64,000 nucleotides of DNA from Zygnema cylindricum (taxonomy: Eukaryota; Streptophyta; Zygnematophyceae; Zygnematales; Zygnemataceae): contig JBBHKE010002493.1 of the NCBI GenBank assembly GCA_037447655.1, forward strand, positions 109,341 through 173,340, in the 5' to 3' direction. The translations under genes were made by a program, and so were the position numbers. This document shows, one piece after another, positions 52,894 to 63,205 of the stretch (position 1 is the stretch's first letter; each line of letters starts with the position of its first letter). The notes beneath the pieces are model-generated. The model did not search any database. It was given only the letters and a program-made list of their open reading frames with translations, and was not told the DNA's origin.

Positions 52894-53170
52894 AGAGAAA
52901 AATTAGAAGATAGGACCCTCTCTCCCAGAGAGCTTCTGTACAAAAGGTCAACTTTGACCCTCCATAACTTACTGCTCAGGGGAGCAAATTCAGAGATTCT
53001 TTTTGCTATCGACTCAGGGGAGGCTTGTCTTCACAGGGGTGAAGTTGGTCAGAGTTTTTGTCTGCCAGGGTGGCAGTTACTTTTTGCTTAAACACAAAGG
53101 GGTCAGGATTATCCTACAGGCTTCTTGGAAGCTGTCCACTTTGAGGAATTGTGGAGGTCTCCGAGTTTCA
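52894..53170 (+). repeat. LTR fragment (3' end, family A) replacing the copia-G RT core
   Basis: Matches the last 275 bp of the copia-A LTR, ending GAGTTTCA at 53170. It lacks the LTR start, a TSD and any internal sequence. About 290 bp of RT, including the YVDD motif, are missing at the site, so it looks like a filler joined during break repair. Confidence 0.75.
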
Positions 53171-53757
53171 TTAAGTAAGTATTTGGAAAAGATCAATAAG
53201 TTAAAGAAAGATCTTAGAAGCAGATTTGACATGAAAGATTTAGGGGAGGCAAGATTTATTTTGGGAATTTAAATGGAAAAAGATAGGGGGGAAAGGATCA
53301 TTAGACTCACTCAAAAAGAAGCAATAGGTAATATATTTGAGAAATTCCAGATGGAGAAAGCAAACAGTTGTAACACTCCAATAGACTTGAAGAAAGTAAG
53401 CGATAGGAGTGTAGTAGGAGTGATAATCTTAGATGATCAGATGAGTCTACAAGAGAGAGAATATATGAAGTCTATTCTTTATAGACAGGTCGTAGTAAGT
53501 TGATCTACTTTATGAACTGTACAAGACCGGACATAGCGGTAGCTGTAGGAGTCCTCAGTAGGAATCTTAACGATCCTAACAAGAGAGATTGGAAGGCAGC
53601 AAAGAGAGTCATGAGATATCTGGTGGGAACAAGGCAATTGTGGTTGCATTTGGGAGCGGAGCACACTAACATCACTTCTTGGAGTGATGCCAGTCATGGG
53701 GATGCACCTATGAGAAAATGCACTTTTGGGTATGTGTTTTATGTAGGAGAAGGTGCT
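53171..53757 (+). pseudogene. copia-G RT end and RNase H start
   Basis: LSKYLEKINKLKKDLRSRF, DLGEARFILGI-stop, IIRLTQKEAIGNIFEKFQM, then a frameshift near 53500, MIYFMNCTRPDIAVAVGVLS, WSDASHGDAPMRKCTFGYVF, ending at YVGEG, where a truncated LTR begins. The RNase H C-terminus, purine tract and LTR tip are deleted. Confidence 0.85.
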
Positions 53758-54684
53758 AAAGGTTAAATATAAGTATTCTCTAGGTCTAAATAGATAAATA
53801 GAAAAGAGAGCGAAAGCAGTCTGCCTTCACCTCTCTCTCTCCATCCCCCATACTTGTTGTAGTCACTAAAGAAGAGAGAAAGAGTAGTGGAGCCATGGCT
53901 GCCTCAGATCCACCTGTGCACTACAAGAGTGACCTAAGTCACTCTCAACAAAAGGTTGGGTCTGGCAAGACTCGAACCTCCGACCGGTAAAGCATGACGT
54001 AGCTGTTCGCTCTAACTAGTCTGTCGTAAAAGTTCACTAAAGTATATAGGGTTTGATAAAAATTTAAACAGTGTTACGGTAGCTATTCCGATTAACGGGA
54101 ATACACACATAGATACATAGAATGAGTTAAATACAGTACGGATATAATTCCGCACGAAACAAATGAATCAAACATTTGTTTCGTCGATTGAGATTAAATA
54201 CTAAATTCTATCCAACGGCGCACATCATCGCCTAGATCCCAAAATGGTCACTTCGGCATTTTGTGACGTGGCGTGACCGGGCGCCACGTGGAGAGGTAAC
54301 ATTCGGTCGCGGGAATACCAAGGAACGTAGGGACGAGTGAAAAGTGGACACGCGTTAGCTTAATAGCCTTGTCGTACAAAGGCCGTACAAACACAACATC
54401 AGCAGTACGACTTTCTTGTACAGTACACTATCGTGATTGGTTCATACAGTCAGTAGATAGGGGTTGTGAGAGGGAGCTAGGACTTAGAAAAATCTGGTAG
54501 ATGGTCTTCTCTCTCTTTGAGAGTTTGTAAATATTGGCATCTTTGCCACCCTGTAACTAATTGCTTGGTTGGGCGTTTTCAAAGATTTTTTTTCCTACGG
54601 ACTTAAAAGAGTCCAAGTAACATAAGAGTGCATTCAAATTGTCAACTTGTTTGCTTGAGGCAGTGGTTGCCATTGAAAGTGGGT
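53758..54684 (+). repeat. 3' LTR of copia-G, first part
   Basis: Starts about 13 bp into the LTR (GGTTAAATATAAGTATTC) and runs to TSD TGGGT (54680-54684), where copia-J enters. It continues at 61034. Confidence 0.87.
53950..54028 (-). ncRNA. antisense tRNA-like module in the G 3' LTR
   Basis: Minus strand: D-arm-like CTAGTTAGAGC near 54010-54020, B-box GGTTCGAGTCT at 53968-53978, T4 at 53950-53953. Confidence 0.45.
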
Positions 54685-55714
54685 TGAAACTTTGTGTCCT
54701 CCATTGGACTACACAGTACACGTAGCCTCTAGATAGTTATTAACTAACCCACTTTCAATGGCAACCACTGCTACCTAAGCAGACAAGCAGACAATTTGAC
54801 TACACCACTGTGCAGCTTAAACTCCCCTGAGTCCATAGGAAAAAGAATCTCTAAAAACACTGAACCAGGCGATAACTTATAAGCTGGCGAAAATGCAAAT
54901 TTATACAACCTCTCAAAGAGAGAGTAGACCATTTACCAAATTTTTTTAAGTGCTAGTTCCATCTCACAACCCCTATCTACAAACTGTACGAACCAATCAG
55001 AATACTTTACAGTACATAAAAGTACTACTGCCGATGTACTTTTTGTACGACCTTTGTACGACAAGGCCATTAAGCGGACGTGTGTCTATTTTCCACTTGT
55101 TCGTACGTTCCTCGGAATTCCCGCGACCGAATGTTATCTCTCCACGTGGCGCAAAGTCATGCCGCATCACTAAATGCCAAAATGACCATTCCGGGATATC
55201 GGAGATGATGTGCGCCGTTGGATTTGACTCGAAATGCAATCTCGGCCGTTATAAATACTTGCGCGATATTTGTTTCGCTGTCGAAACAAAATGGACGGTA
55301 TCCGTTTCAAAGTAGTATCGTACTTCGTACTTTATAAAACTGTATCTATACATGTCGTATAGAGTTCCAAATAAATGAATTTGTTCACTTCTAAATACAT
55401 ATATATTTATCACATACTATAGCATTTAGCATTGGTCCTAGTCTAATAAGATAAAGCTGACCGCTATCGGCCAACTTGACGTACGGCCGGTACCGGGATA
55501 AAATCATGGGTCCGTATATTTTTGTAACCTACTAAAAATAACTTCTTGTTGAACTAAGGCAGCCATGGATCAACCACCCTCTTTATCATTAAGTGACTAC
55601 AATAAGTATGGGGGCTAGAGAGAGGAGGTGGAGGCACGCTGTCCGTTCTTTTTTTTTTTTTATACTAACATATTTAAACCTAGAAAATACTCTAGAAATC
55701 TATGAATTTCAACA
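54685..55714 (-). repeat. 3' LTR of copia-J
   Basis: 1030 bp, tip TTTCAACA at 55714, then CTCCCTTTATTTTCT (purine-tract complement with one change). The gag ATG is intact (CAATGGAGG). Confidence 0.93.
55433..55524 (+). other. antisense tRNA-like module in the J 3' LTR
   Basis: A-box-like TAGTCTAATAAG at 55439-55450, decayed B-box GGGATAAAATC at 55495-55505, T5 at 55519-55523. Confidence 0.42.
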
Positions 55715-55729
55715 CTCCCTTTATTTTCT

Positions 55730-57330
55730 AGTCTAATTTTACCTTCATTTTTAATCCACATTTTTTTCTACAATATTTCAATTTAGGAGTGGGCATTGGT
55801 TTTGTCATCATATCAACAACCATTTCCTAATAAGTATATACAAGATTCCCAATCTTATTCTCAACTTTTTCCTTCACAAAACTCAATTTTATGTCCATAT
55901 GCTTAGCTTTAAAATGATGTTTTGGATTAGCTGCAATTGCAATGGCAGCTTCATTATCACAAAACACTTGATGCACTCCCTCATTCATATACCCCAGATC
56001 TTGCAGCAAGGATTTGACCCACATCAACTCTTTCACAGCAGAACAAGATGCCATGTACTCTGCCTCCATAGTAGACTGAGCAACCACCTTTTGTTGCTTA
56101 CTGCTCCAACAACAAGCACCTTCCCCCACATACAACACATACCAAGAAGTGCATCTTCTCATAGGTGCGTCCCCATAACTGGCATCACTCCAAGTAGGGA
56201 TATCAGTGTGCTCCCTCCCAAATGCAACCACAACTCCCTTGTTCCCATTAGATATCTCATGACTCTCTTGGCTGCCTCCCAGTCTCTCTTTGTAGGATCA
56301 TTAAGACTCCTACTGAGTACTCCAACTGTTGCCGGTATGTCTGGCCTAGTACAGTTAATAAAATAGATTAAACTTCCTATGACCTGTCAATAAGGGATAA
56401 ACTTCATAAACTCTCTCTCCTCTGGACTCATTTGATTATCTAAGATTATCACTCCTCCTCGTACACTCCCATAACTTACTTTTTTCAAGTCCAGGGGAGT
56501 GGTACAATTGTTAGCATTTTCCATCTGGAATTTCTCAAGCATATTACCTATTACTTATTTCTGAGTAAGTCGGATAATCTTCTTCCCTCTATCTCTCTCC
56601 ATTTAAATCCCCAAAATATATCTTGCCTCCAGTAAATCCTTTATATCAAATCTGCTTCTAAATTCCTTCTTTAATTTATTGATCTTTTCCACAGATTTAC
56701 TCAACACAAGCACATCATCCACATAAATTGCAATAAAAATGACACCATTTTCATCTTCAAACATATAGATAGAATGGTCAGAGGTGATACGGACATATCC
56801 CATACCATTAACGAACTCATCTAGTTTCTTATTCCAGTGTCGAGGAGCCTGCTTCAGTCCATATAAGGACTTTATGAGCCTGTAGACTTTGCTTTCTTCT
56901 CCTTCTTCCACAAACTCCTCGGGTTATCTCATGAAAATTTATTCCTCTAACTCACCATTAAGAAAAGCAGTCTTAATGCCCATCTAGTGTATTTCCATGT
57001 CTTCCGCTGTTGTCAGACTGAGGAGAATCCTTACTGATGGGAACTGAACAACTGGAGCAAAGGTCTCCTCATACTCAATCCTCTCTTTTTGGGTGAAACC
57101 CTTCGCTACCAATCGAGCCTTATATCTCTACATGGTATTATATGGGTTGAGTTTTAGTTTAAATACCCATTTAAACCCTATAGGTTTTCTGTCTGGAGGA
57201 CAATCCGCTAGTTCCCAAGTATTTGGTTCCATGATAGATGCCATTTCATCATTTATGGTTCTAATCCATCTTTCTTTCTCTGGCCTATTCACTGCCTCCG
57301 AGTAAGACAGAGGCTCGTCTGATAAGATAG
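55730..57330 (-). pseudogene. copia-J RT and RNase H
   Basis: RNase H: TWSDASYGDAPMRRCTS, MEAEYMASCSAVKELMW, CDNEAAIAIAANPKHHFKAK. RT: AIYVDDVLVLSKSVEKI, YGLKQAPRHWNKKLDEF. TAG at 56984-56986 replaces the Gln of the HQMDIK motif, the same change as in Z and E. Other stops near 56390, 56557, 56605 and 57131; a frameshift near 56215. Confidence 0.88.
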
Positions 57331-58707
57331 CTTAGTTACCTTATGAGTGGCTTGTTTTTCCTGTATCCTTTTGCTGCTCCTCCTTCCTCCCTCAAACTCC
57401 GAAGCTGGAATGGATGGAAGTCATGGATTTCTTCTCACTGTCTCATCGGCTCCCTTTTTCGTGGAAGCCGGTTCTTGTCCCGCTTCTACTATCTCCTCGA
57501 AGTCCATAGGAGAATATGAGGTTTCCGCAGAGTCTCTTATATCTTGGATCTCCCCTGAATCTGCAATCACGGTTTCACTCATGTCCTTTTCGGGAACGAC
57601 CGAGTTCTCCTTACTTTCGGACTCAAATCTGATTCTTATCTTCTTTGTATATTTGAAGGGGTCAAACGACTTCCCTTCATCCAAGACAACAAAGTGTTTG
57701 ACCAGAATGATATCTTTTTTTGTTAAGTCATAGACTCTATATCCCTTAACATCCTAATTATATCCTACAAAGCATCCTGGTTTTCCCTTAGCATCTACTT
57801 TCACGTTTTTCCTATCCGTGTCGAGACTGTAAACTTGGCTACCGAATACTTTAAGGTGTGAGATATCTGGTTTCTTTCCATCCCATCTCTCATAAGGTGT
57901 CACTCCCTTTACATCTGAGGTAACGACTATATTCCTAATGTAGTTGGCACAATTCCTTGCTTCTGCCCAAAATCTCTTTCATATTTTCTTGTCTGACAAC
58001 ATACTGCATGTTGTATCTCCTAGTGTTCAATTCAATCTCTCAGCTACACCATTTTGTTTCGTGTTATATGTTAGAGTTTTCTAGTGCTGCACTCCCTCAT
58101 CTCTTAGTTATTCCTCAAACTAGTTAGAGGTATTTTCCCCACCATTATCACTTTTTATCCTCTTAATGGGGGTTTCATTCAACTTCTCACTCCAGGCTTT
58201 ATATTCTTTGAAGTAAGTTGATGCTTCTAACTTTGTTTTCAGAAAGTATATTCTAGAGTATCTAGACCAGTCATCAATTATTGTCATCATAAACCTCTTT
58301 CCTCCAACCGAAGGTACTTTTGCACGTTCCCAAATATCTGTGTGGACGAAATCTAACACTTTATCACCTCTATATGTGGCAGCTTTGGGAAAGGGAATTC
58401 GGAGAGCCTTACCTTGAGCACAGCCACAACAATTATGCATTAGTTTATTATCCCAAAACTGAATGCCTTCTACTACCCCAAGCTTTTTCAATTCCCTCAA
58501 CCTATCAAAATGCACATGCCCCAACCACTTATGCCAAATCATCAACTTAGGATTACCAACATAGTAAGCATTCTTCTTTTCATTACTCAGGTTAAGCCTA
58601 AACATTCCTTCGTTACCCTTATCTGTCGTGAAGTAAACTTCATCCCCATACTTGGCTATAAAGACTCGCTTTTTGGTGAAGGTATCAAACTTTTTGTCAT
58701 CTAACAC
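57331..58707 (-). pseudogene. copia-J integrase and linker
   Basis: Linker DEGKSFDPFKYTKKIRIRFE with an acidic stretch (57684-57421). Integrase (58707-58120): WHKWLGHVHFDRL, NCCGCAQGKALRIPF, FVHTDIWERAKVP (the usual GP after the catalytic block is ER), IKSDNGGENTSN. A stop follows at 58120 and the PEQNG block is degraded (near 58050-58080). Confidence 0.86.
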
Positions 58708-59157
58708 AGAAGTAGAGACAAGATTTTTATTCAGCTGAGGAATTTAGAGTACATCTGAGAATGTAAGTATAGAAGTCTTACCCTCCACTAAGACTTTCAG
58801 ATCTACTGATCCCACTAGATCTGTAGTAACCACTCTCCCATCCCCATACTCTTTCTATACAGTAGGAATCTTTCTTTGCTAAGTGAAGAGTTCTTTATCA
58901 CGACATATATGCATGGATGCACCTGAGTCGATAATCCATCCTTCCTGTGGAGCTTCCCGAATTGCTCCAAGGGCACACTTCTGTCTCCGACGGATCTCCT
59001 TCTCCTCCTGAGTCTTCTCAAGAAGAAGCTCCATATCCTCCTCACATGACTCATCCTCTGTTTCTCCTGTCACTTTGGTAACCACAAGTGTTTTTTTCTT
59101 TGCTCCGGAAGAACCCCCTCCATGGTTGTCTTGGAGCCTCAGCTCCGACAGCTTCAC
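58708..59157 (-). pseudogene. copia-J protease region
   Basis: WIIDSGASMHICRDKELFT has the D-S-G triad. It is preceded by an acidic segment (SCEEDMELLLEKTQEEKEI) and RQKCALGAIREAP, both shared with D, G and K. A TAG near 58878 and a TAA near 58745 follow. Confidence 0.83.
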
Positions 59158-59981
59158 ATAATCTGCAATGAAGTGTCTCGACTTTTTGCAAAAATGTCAA
59201 AGACCCTTTGGGGGCCTCGGTCCCCCAGAATGATCTCTTTCCCCTTTGTAAGGTTTTTTCGAGTTCTTCCCCCATTGGTCCCCTCGTGCTGCTAAAGCTT
59301 GAATTCTCTTTCCTCCTCTCCTTACCTCTATTGTGTTTTCCTACAAAGTATCATCTTGACCACTGTGTTCTATTTACATGAACTATCAGGCATATCTTGT
59401 ACTCGGTACACTATGTTCTCGAACTCATCTGGTAACTTCATGATAAGGGTGTTAACTTTAATTTTCGTTGTACCTGTCCACCCGCCACTTTCCATCTCGA
59501 TATACAAACAAGAAAGATCATTACAGTAATCTAACATCTTTCCTCCTTTGTAACTGTAACTCACTAGCTTTTGTTCAGCCAATTGGAGCTCTTGAATAGT
59601 TCCAGCCCTATAAACCTCCACCAAACTCAACCACTACTCCTCGGCCTTGTAAATGTGAAGATGAGGGGTGGCCAAGGCTTGAGTGAGGTGCCTCAGAATG
59701 AAGTTCTTGGCAGCCATGTTTACATCCCCACATGATACTTCTTCTCACTATTGCCGCTGGTACTGTGGCAGATAGGAGTGTGGGGCGCCTCCTTCCCTTT
59801 CCCCTTTTCGAACACATTGCTGTAGGAAACCTTACTCCTCCAAATTTTGGTGGAGTTCCTAAAGGTGGACGTTTCACTTGTCCACTAACGATACCCCAGT
59901 ATCGTTTTTCGCACAAAGCTCCCATCATCAATGCTTCCTAATAGATGAACCCAAATCCATTGAAGGTAGGCACCCTAGAGG
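59158..59981 (-). pseudogene. copia-J gag
   Basis: GPPSRVPTFNGFGF-type start read from the PBS, a stop at about 59940, then MSLVEVYRAGTIQELQLAEQ, MLDYCNDLSCLYIEME, LIMKLPDEFENIVYRVQDM and a damaged zinc knuckle near 59190. About 60 bp of the middle segment is rearranged near 59720-59740. Frameshifts throughout. Confidence 0.8.
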
Positions 59982-59994
59982 GTGGGCCCATAAC
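59982..59994 (-). other. primer-binding site of copia-J, exact
   Basis: The minus strand reads GGTTATGGGCCCA, continuing CCC, right after LTR end TTTCA: an exact half-tRNA iMet match. Confidence 0.75.
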
Positions 59995-61033
59995 CTGAAA
60001 CTTTGTGTCCTCTATTGGACTACACAATATAAGAAGCCTCTAGATAGTTATTAACTAACCCACTTTCAATGGAAACCAGTGCTACCTAAGCAAAAAAGCA
60101 GACAATGTAACTATACCCTTGTGCAGCTTGGACTCCATTGAGTCTGTAGGAAAAAGAATCTCTGAAAACGCCCAACCACGGGATAAGTTATAAGCTGGCA
60201 AAAATGCCAATTTATACAACCTCTGAAAGAGAAAGTAGACCATCTACCAGATTTTTTTAAGTCCTAGCTCCCTCTCACAACCCCTATCTACTAACTGTAC
60301 GAACCAATCAGAATAGTGTACACTACATAAAAGTACTACTGCCGATGTACTTTTTGTACGACCTTTGTACGACAAGGCCATTAAGCGGACCCGTATCCAT
60401 TTTCCACTTGTCCGTACGTTCCTCATAATTCCTGCGACCAAATGATATCTCTCCATGTGGCGCCAGGTCATACCACGTCACTAAATGCCAAAGTGACCAT
60501 TCCGGGATTTCAGCGATGATGTGCGCTGTTGGATTTGACTCAAAATGCAATCTCAACCATTATAAATACTTGCGCGATATTTGTTTCTCTGTCGAAACAA
60601 AATGCGCATTATCCGTTTCAAAATAGTATCATACTTCATACTTTATAAAACTGTATCTATGCATGCCGTATAGAGTTTCTGTTAAATGAATTTGTTCCCT
60701 CCTAAATACATATATATTTATCACATACTATAGCATTTAGCATTGGTCCTAGTCTTATAGGATAAAGCTGACCGCTATCGGCCAACTTGACGAACGGCAT
60801 GTACTGGGATCAAATCCCGGGTCCATCACGTATATTTTTAGTAACCTACTAAAAATAACTTCTTGTTGAACTAAGGCAGCCATGGATCAACCACCCTCTC
60901 TATCGTTCAGTGACTAAAACAAGTATGGGGGCTAAAGAGAGGAGGTGGAGGCAGGCTGTCCGTCCTTTTTATTTTTTTTTATACTAACATAATTAAACCT
61001 AGAGAATACTCTAGAAATCTATGAATTTCAACA
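59995..61033 (-). repeat. 5' LTR of copia-J
   Basis: 1039 bp, tip TTTCAACA at 61033. The gag ATG has become ATA (CAATAGAGG), unlike the 3' LTR copy. Confidence 0.93.
60743..60840 (+). ncRNA. antisense tRNA-like module in the J 5' LTR
   Basis: A-box TAGTCTTATAGG at 60750-60761, T-arm-like GGGATCAAATCCC at 60806-60818, T5 at 60835-60839. One of the best kept copies. Confidence 0.52.
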
Positions 61034-61100
61034 TGGGTTAGTGAACAACTATCTAGAGGATTCTTGAATTCTGTAGTCTAATGGAGGACATAGAATTGCC
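61034..61100 (+). repeat. 3' LTR of copia-G, last part
   Basis: Resumes with TGGGT and ends GAATTGCC (CA decayed to CC) before TSD CTGTG. Confidence 0.85.
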
Positions 61101-61236
61101 CTGTGAATCGCTCTTACCGTTATAAGAGAAAACATCATGACACAATAAAAGTCCACTAATCTGCATAGTAGTGATGTTTATGGTACGGTAATATGATTAT
61201 AATACTATACTGGAGCGCGAAAAGTGACGCGTGTAT
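61101..61236. other. right tip and flank of the foldback element
   Basis: TSD CTGTG, then AATCGCTCTTACCG, whose complement lies at the left outer edge of the inverted repeat (about 42372-42385). The rest up to 61236 is AT-rich with nothing I recognise. Confidence 0.5.
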
Positions 61237-62241
61237 TATTGAAATAACTAGATTTAAAGAGTATTTTATAGGTCTTAGTATATTAGTGAAAAAAGAAAAG
61301 AAAAGCGTAGAAAGTTCGCCTCCACCTCTTGTCTCTAGCCCCCATACTTGTTGTATTCACTGAACGAGAGAAAAAAAAGAAGCCATGGCTCTCTTAGCTC
61401 AATATGTAGAACTAAAGAGTGACATAAGTCACTCTCAACAAAAGGTTGAGTCCGGCAAGACTTGAACCTGCGACCGGCAGAGCGAGGCATAGCGGTCTGC
61501 TCTAACCGGTCTATCGTAAGATTTCGTTTAATTACATAGGGTGTGATATTTATTTAAACTATATTGTGATCTCTAATCCGATTAACGAAAATATGAATGA
61601 ATGGACATAAAACTAGTTTATATATAGTGCGAACATGATCTCGCACGTAACAAATGAATCGGACATTTGTTTCAAACAGCTAACATTAAAAGTCGTTTTT
61701 GATCCAACAACACATCACGCCGCTAAGATCCCGGAATGGTCACTTTAGCAGTTTTCGGACGCGGCATGACCGGGCGGCACGTGGAGGAAAAACATTTGGA
61801 AGCGGAAATCGTGAGGATATAAGGACAATTTAAGTGAAGACACGCGTCCACTCAATGGCCTTGTCGTACACATGTCGTACAGAAAAGACATCGGCCGTAA
61901 TACCTTTCTTTACAATACAGTCATATGATTAAATCATAATCCTGTAGATAGGGGTTGTGGGAGGGGTTTGGGACTTAGCGTTTTTAGTAGGCAGCAGCCT
62001 CTCTCATTGAGGGTTTTTCTATAAATTGGCATTTTTGCCTCTTCATAATTTATCGGCTGGTTGGCCATTTTCAGTGATTTTTTTTTGCTACAGACTCAGG
62101 GGAGTCCATACCACACAAGGGTGCATTTAAATTTTCAACTTGTCATCTTGGGCAGCAGTGGTTGTAGTAGAAAGTGGGTTAGCTAAAAACTTCCTAGAGG
62201 CTTCCTAAATACTAGAGTTTAATAGAGGACACAGAATTGCA
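61237..62241 (+). repeat. 5' LTR of copia-K
   Basis: 1005 bp, from TATTGAAATAACTAG (TG decayed to TA) to CACAGAATTGCA. The gag ATG has become ATA (TAATAGAGG). Confidence 0.9.
61440..61516 (-). ncRNA. antisense tRNA-like module in the K 5' LTR
   Basis: Minus strand: D-arm-like CCGGTTAGAGC near 61496-61508, B-box GGTTCAAGTCT at 61458-61468, T4 at 61440-61443. Confidence 0.47.
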
Positions 62242-63205
62242 GGTTATAGGCCAACCCTCTATGGTGCCCAATCTTTAATGGATTTGGGCCCGTCTATTGG
62301 GAAGCCATGATGATAGGGGCTTTGTGCAAAAAACAATACTGGGATATTGTCAGTGGAAAAGTGAGATGTCCACCTCAAGGAACTCCACTAGGGTTTAGCG
62401 GAATAAAGTTTTTTGGAGCAGCATCTGCTGCAGCAAATAAGGCAGATGACGAGGACTGCAGTGTGCCCGAAAAAACGAAAGAGAAGAAACACCTCTTACT
62501 CCTATTGCTCCTATTCCCTCGGCACTCGGAGCGGCGACCAGGAACAACGCGCAAAACGATACCCAAACGTGGGAAGACACCAACATAGCTACCAAAAACG
62601 TCATTCTAAGACACTTCACTTAGGCTTTCGTAACCCCCCACCTTCACACTTATAAAGCCAAGGAGTTGTGGTTGAGTTTTATTAAGATTTATAGAGCTGG
62701 TAAGATTCACGAGCTCTAGTTGGTCGAGCAATAGTTAGGGAATTATACTTACAATAGGGGTAAGATGTAGGACTACTGTCATGATCTCTCTTGTTTGTAT
62801 ATGGCGATGGAGAGTGCCCGGTGGACAGGTCCAATGAAGATCAAAGTTAACACTCTCAATATGAAGTTACCCGACAAATATGAAAACAAGGTATACTCAG
62901 TAGAAGAAATGATTAAAAGTTCATAGAAGTGGAACACAATGGTCCGGATGATACTTTTGTAGGAGAATAGAATTCAGATTAGGAGAGGGGGAAAGAGCAT
63001 CCAAGCTCTAGCTGCAGGAGCAAATTGATGGGGGAAGGATCCAAAGAAACTGTACAAAGGAGAGAGAGAATAGTCTGGAGGACCAAGGCCCTCAAAGGAT
63101 CTTTGTCACTTTTGAAAAAAGGTAGGACACTTCATAGCGGATTGTGTCAAGCTGTAAGAGCTAAGGCTCCAAGAGAACCATGGAGGGGGTTCTTCGATAA
63201 CGAAA
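62242..63205 (+). pseudogene. copia-K PBS and gag
   Basis: The PBS reads GGTTATAGGCCAA (62242-62254). Gag fragments: MMIGALCKKQYWDIVSGKV, PPQGTPLGFSG, a TAG near 62621, YRAGKIHEL-like and KLPDKYENKVYSVEEM-like pieces and a damaged zinc knuckle near 63100-63145. At least five stops. Very degraded. Confidence 0.78.

Larger units (their letters stand above)
54685..61033 (-). mobile_element. copia-J, full-length copia element
   Basis: 6349 bp with exact TSD TGGGT (54680-54684 and 61034-61038). 3' LTR 54685-55714, internal pol and gag, PBS 59982-59994, 5' LTR 59995-61033. It is inserted in the 3' LTR of copia-G. Domain order is complete but broken by many stops. Confidence 0.93.
43582..61100 (+). 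mobile_element. copia-G, copia element with four nested insertions
   Basis: TSD CCGTG (43577-43581) and CTGTG (61101-61105), one mismatch. 5' LTR 43582-44595, PBS, gag, protease, integrase, RT, RNase H, 3' LTR (53758-54684 and 61034-61100). It is interrupted by H, I, an LTR fragment and J. The purine tract and the first bases of the 3' LTR are lost. Removing the insertions leaves about 6 kb. Confidence 0.88.

Noticed and set aside
59608-59931. 107-codon minus-strand frame as an independent gene
   Set aside because: It is gag of copia-J read through a rearranged segment; the flanking frames carry known gag blocks.
43582-61100. Envelope-like third ORF or retrovirus-like element
   Set aside because: No coding sequence was seen between RNase H and the 3' LTR in any copy; all purine tracts follow RNase H directly.
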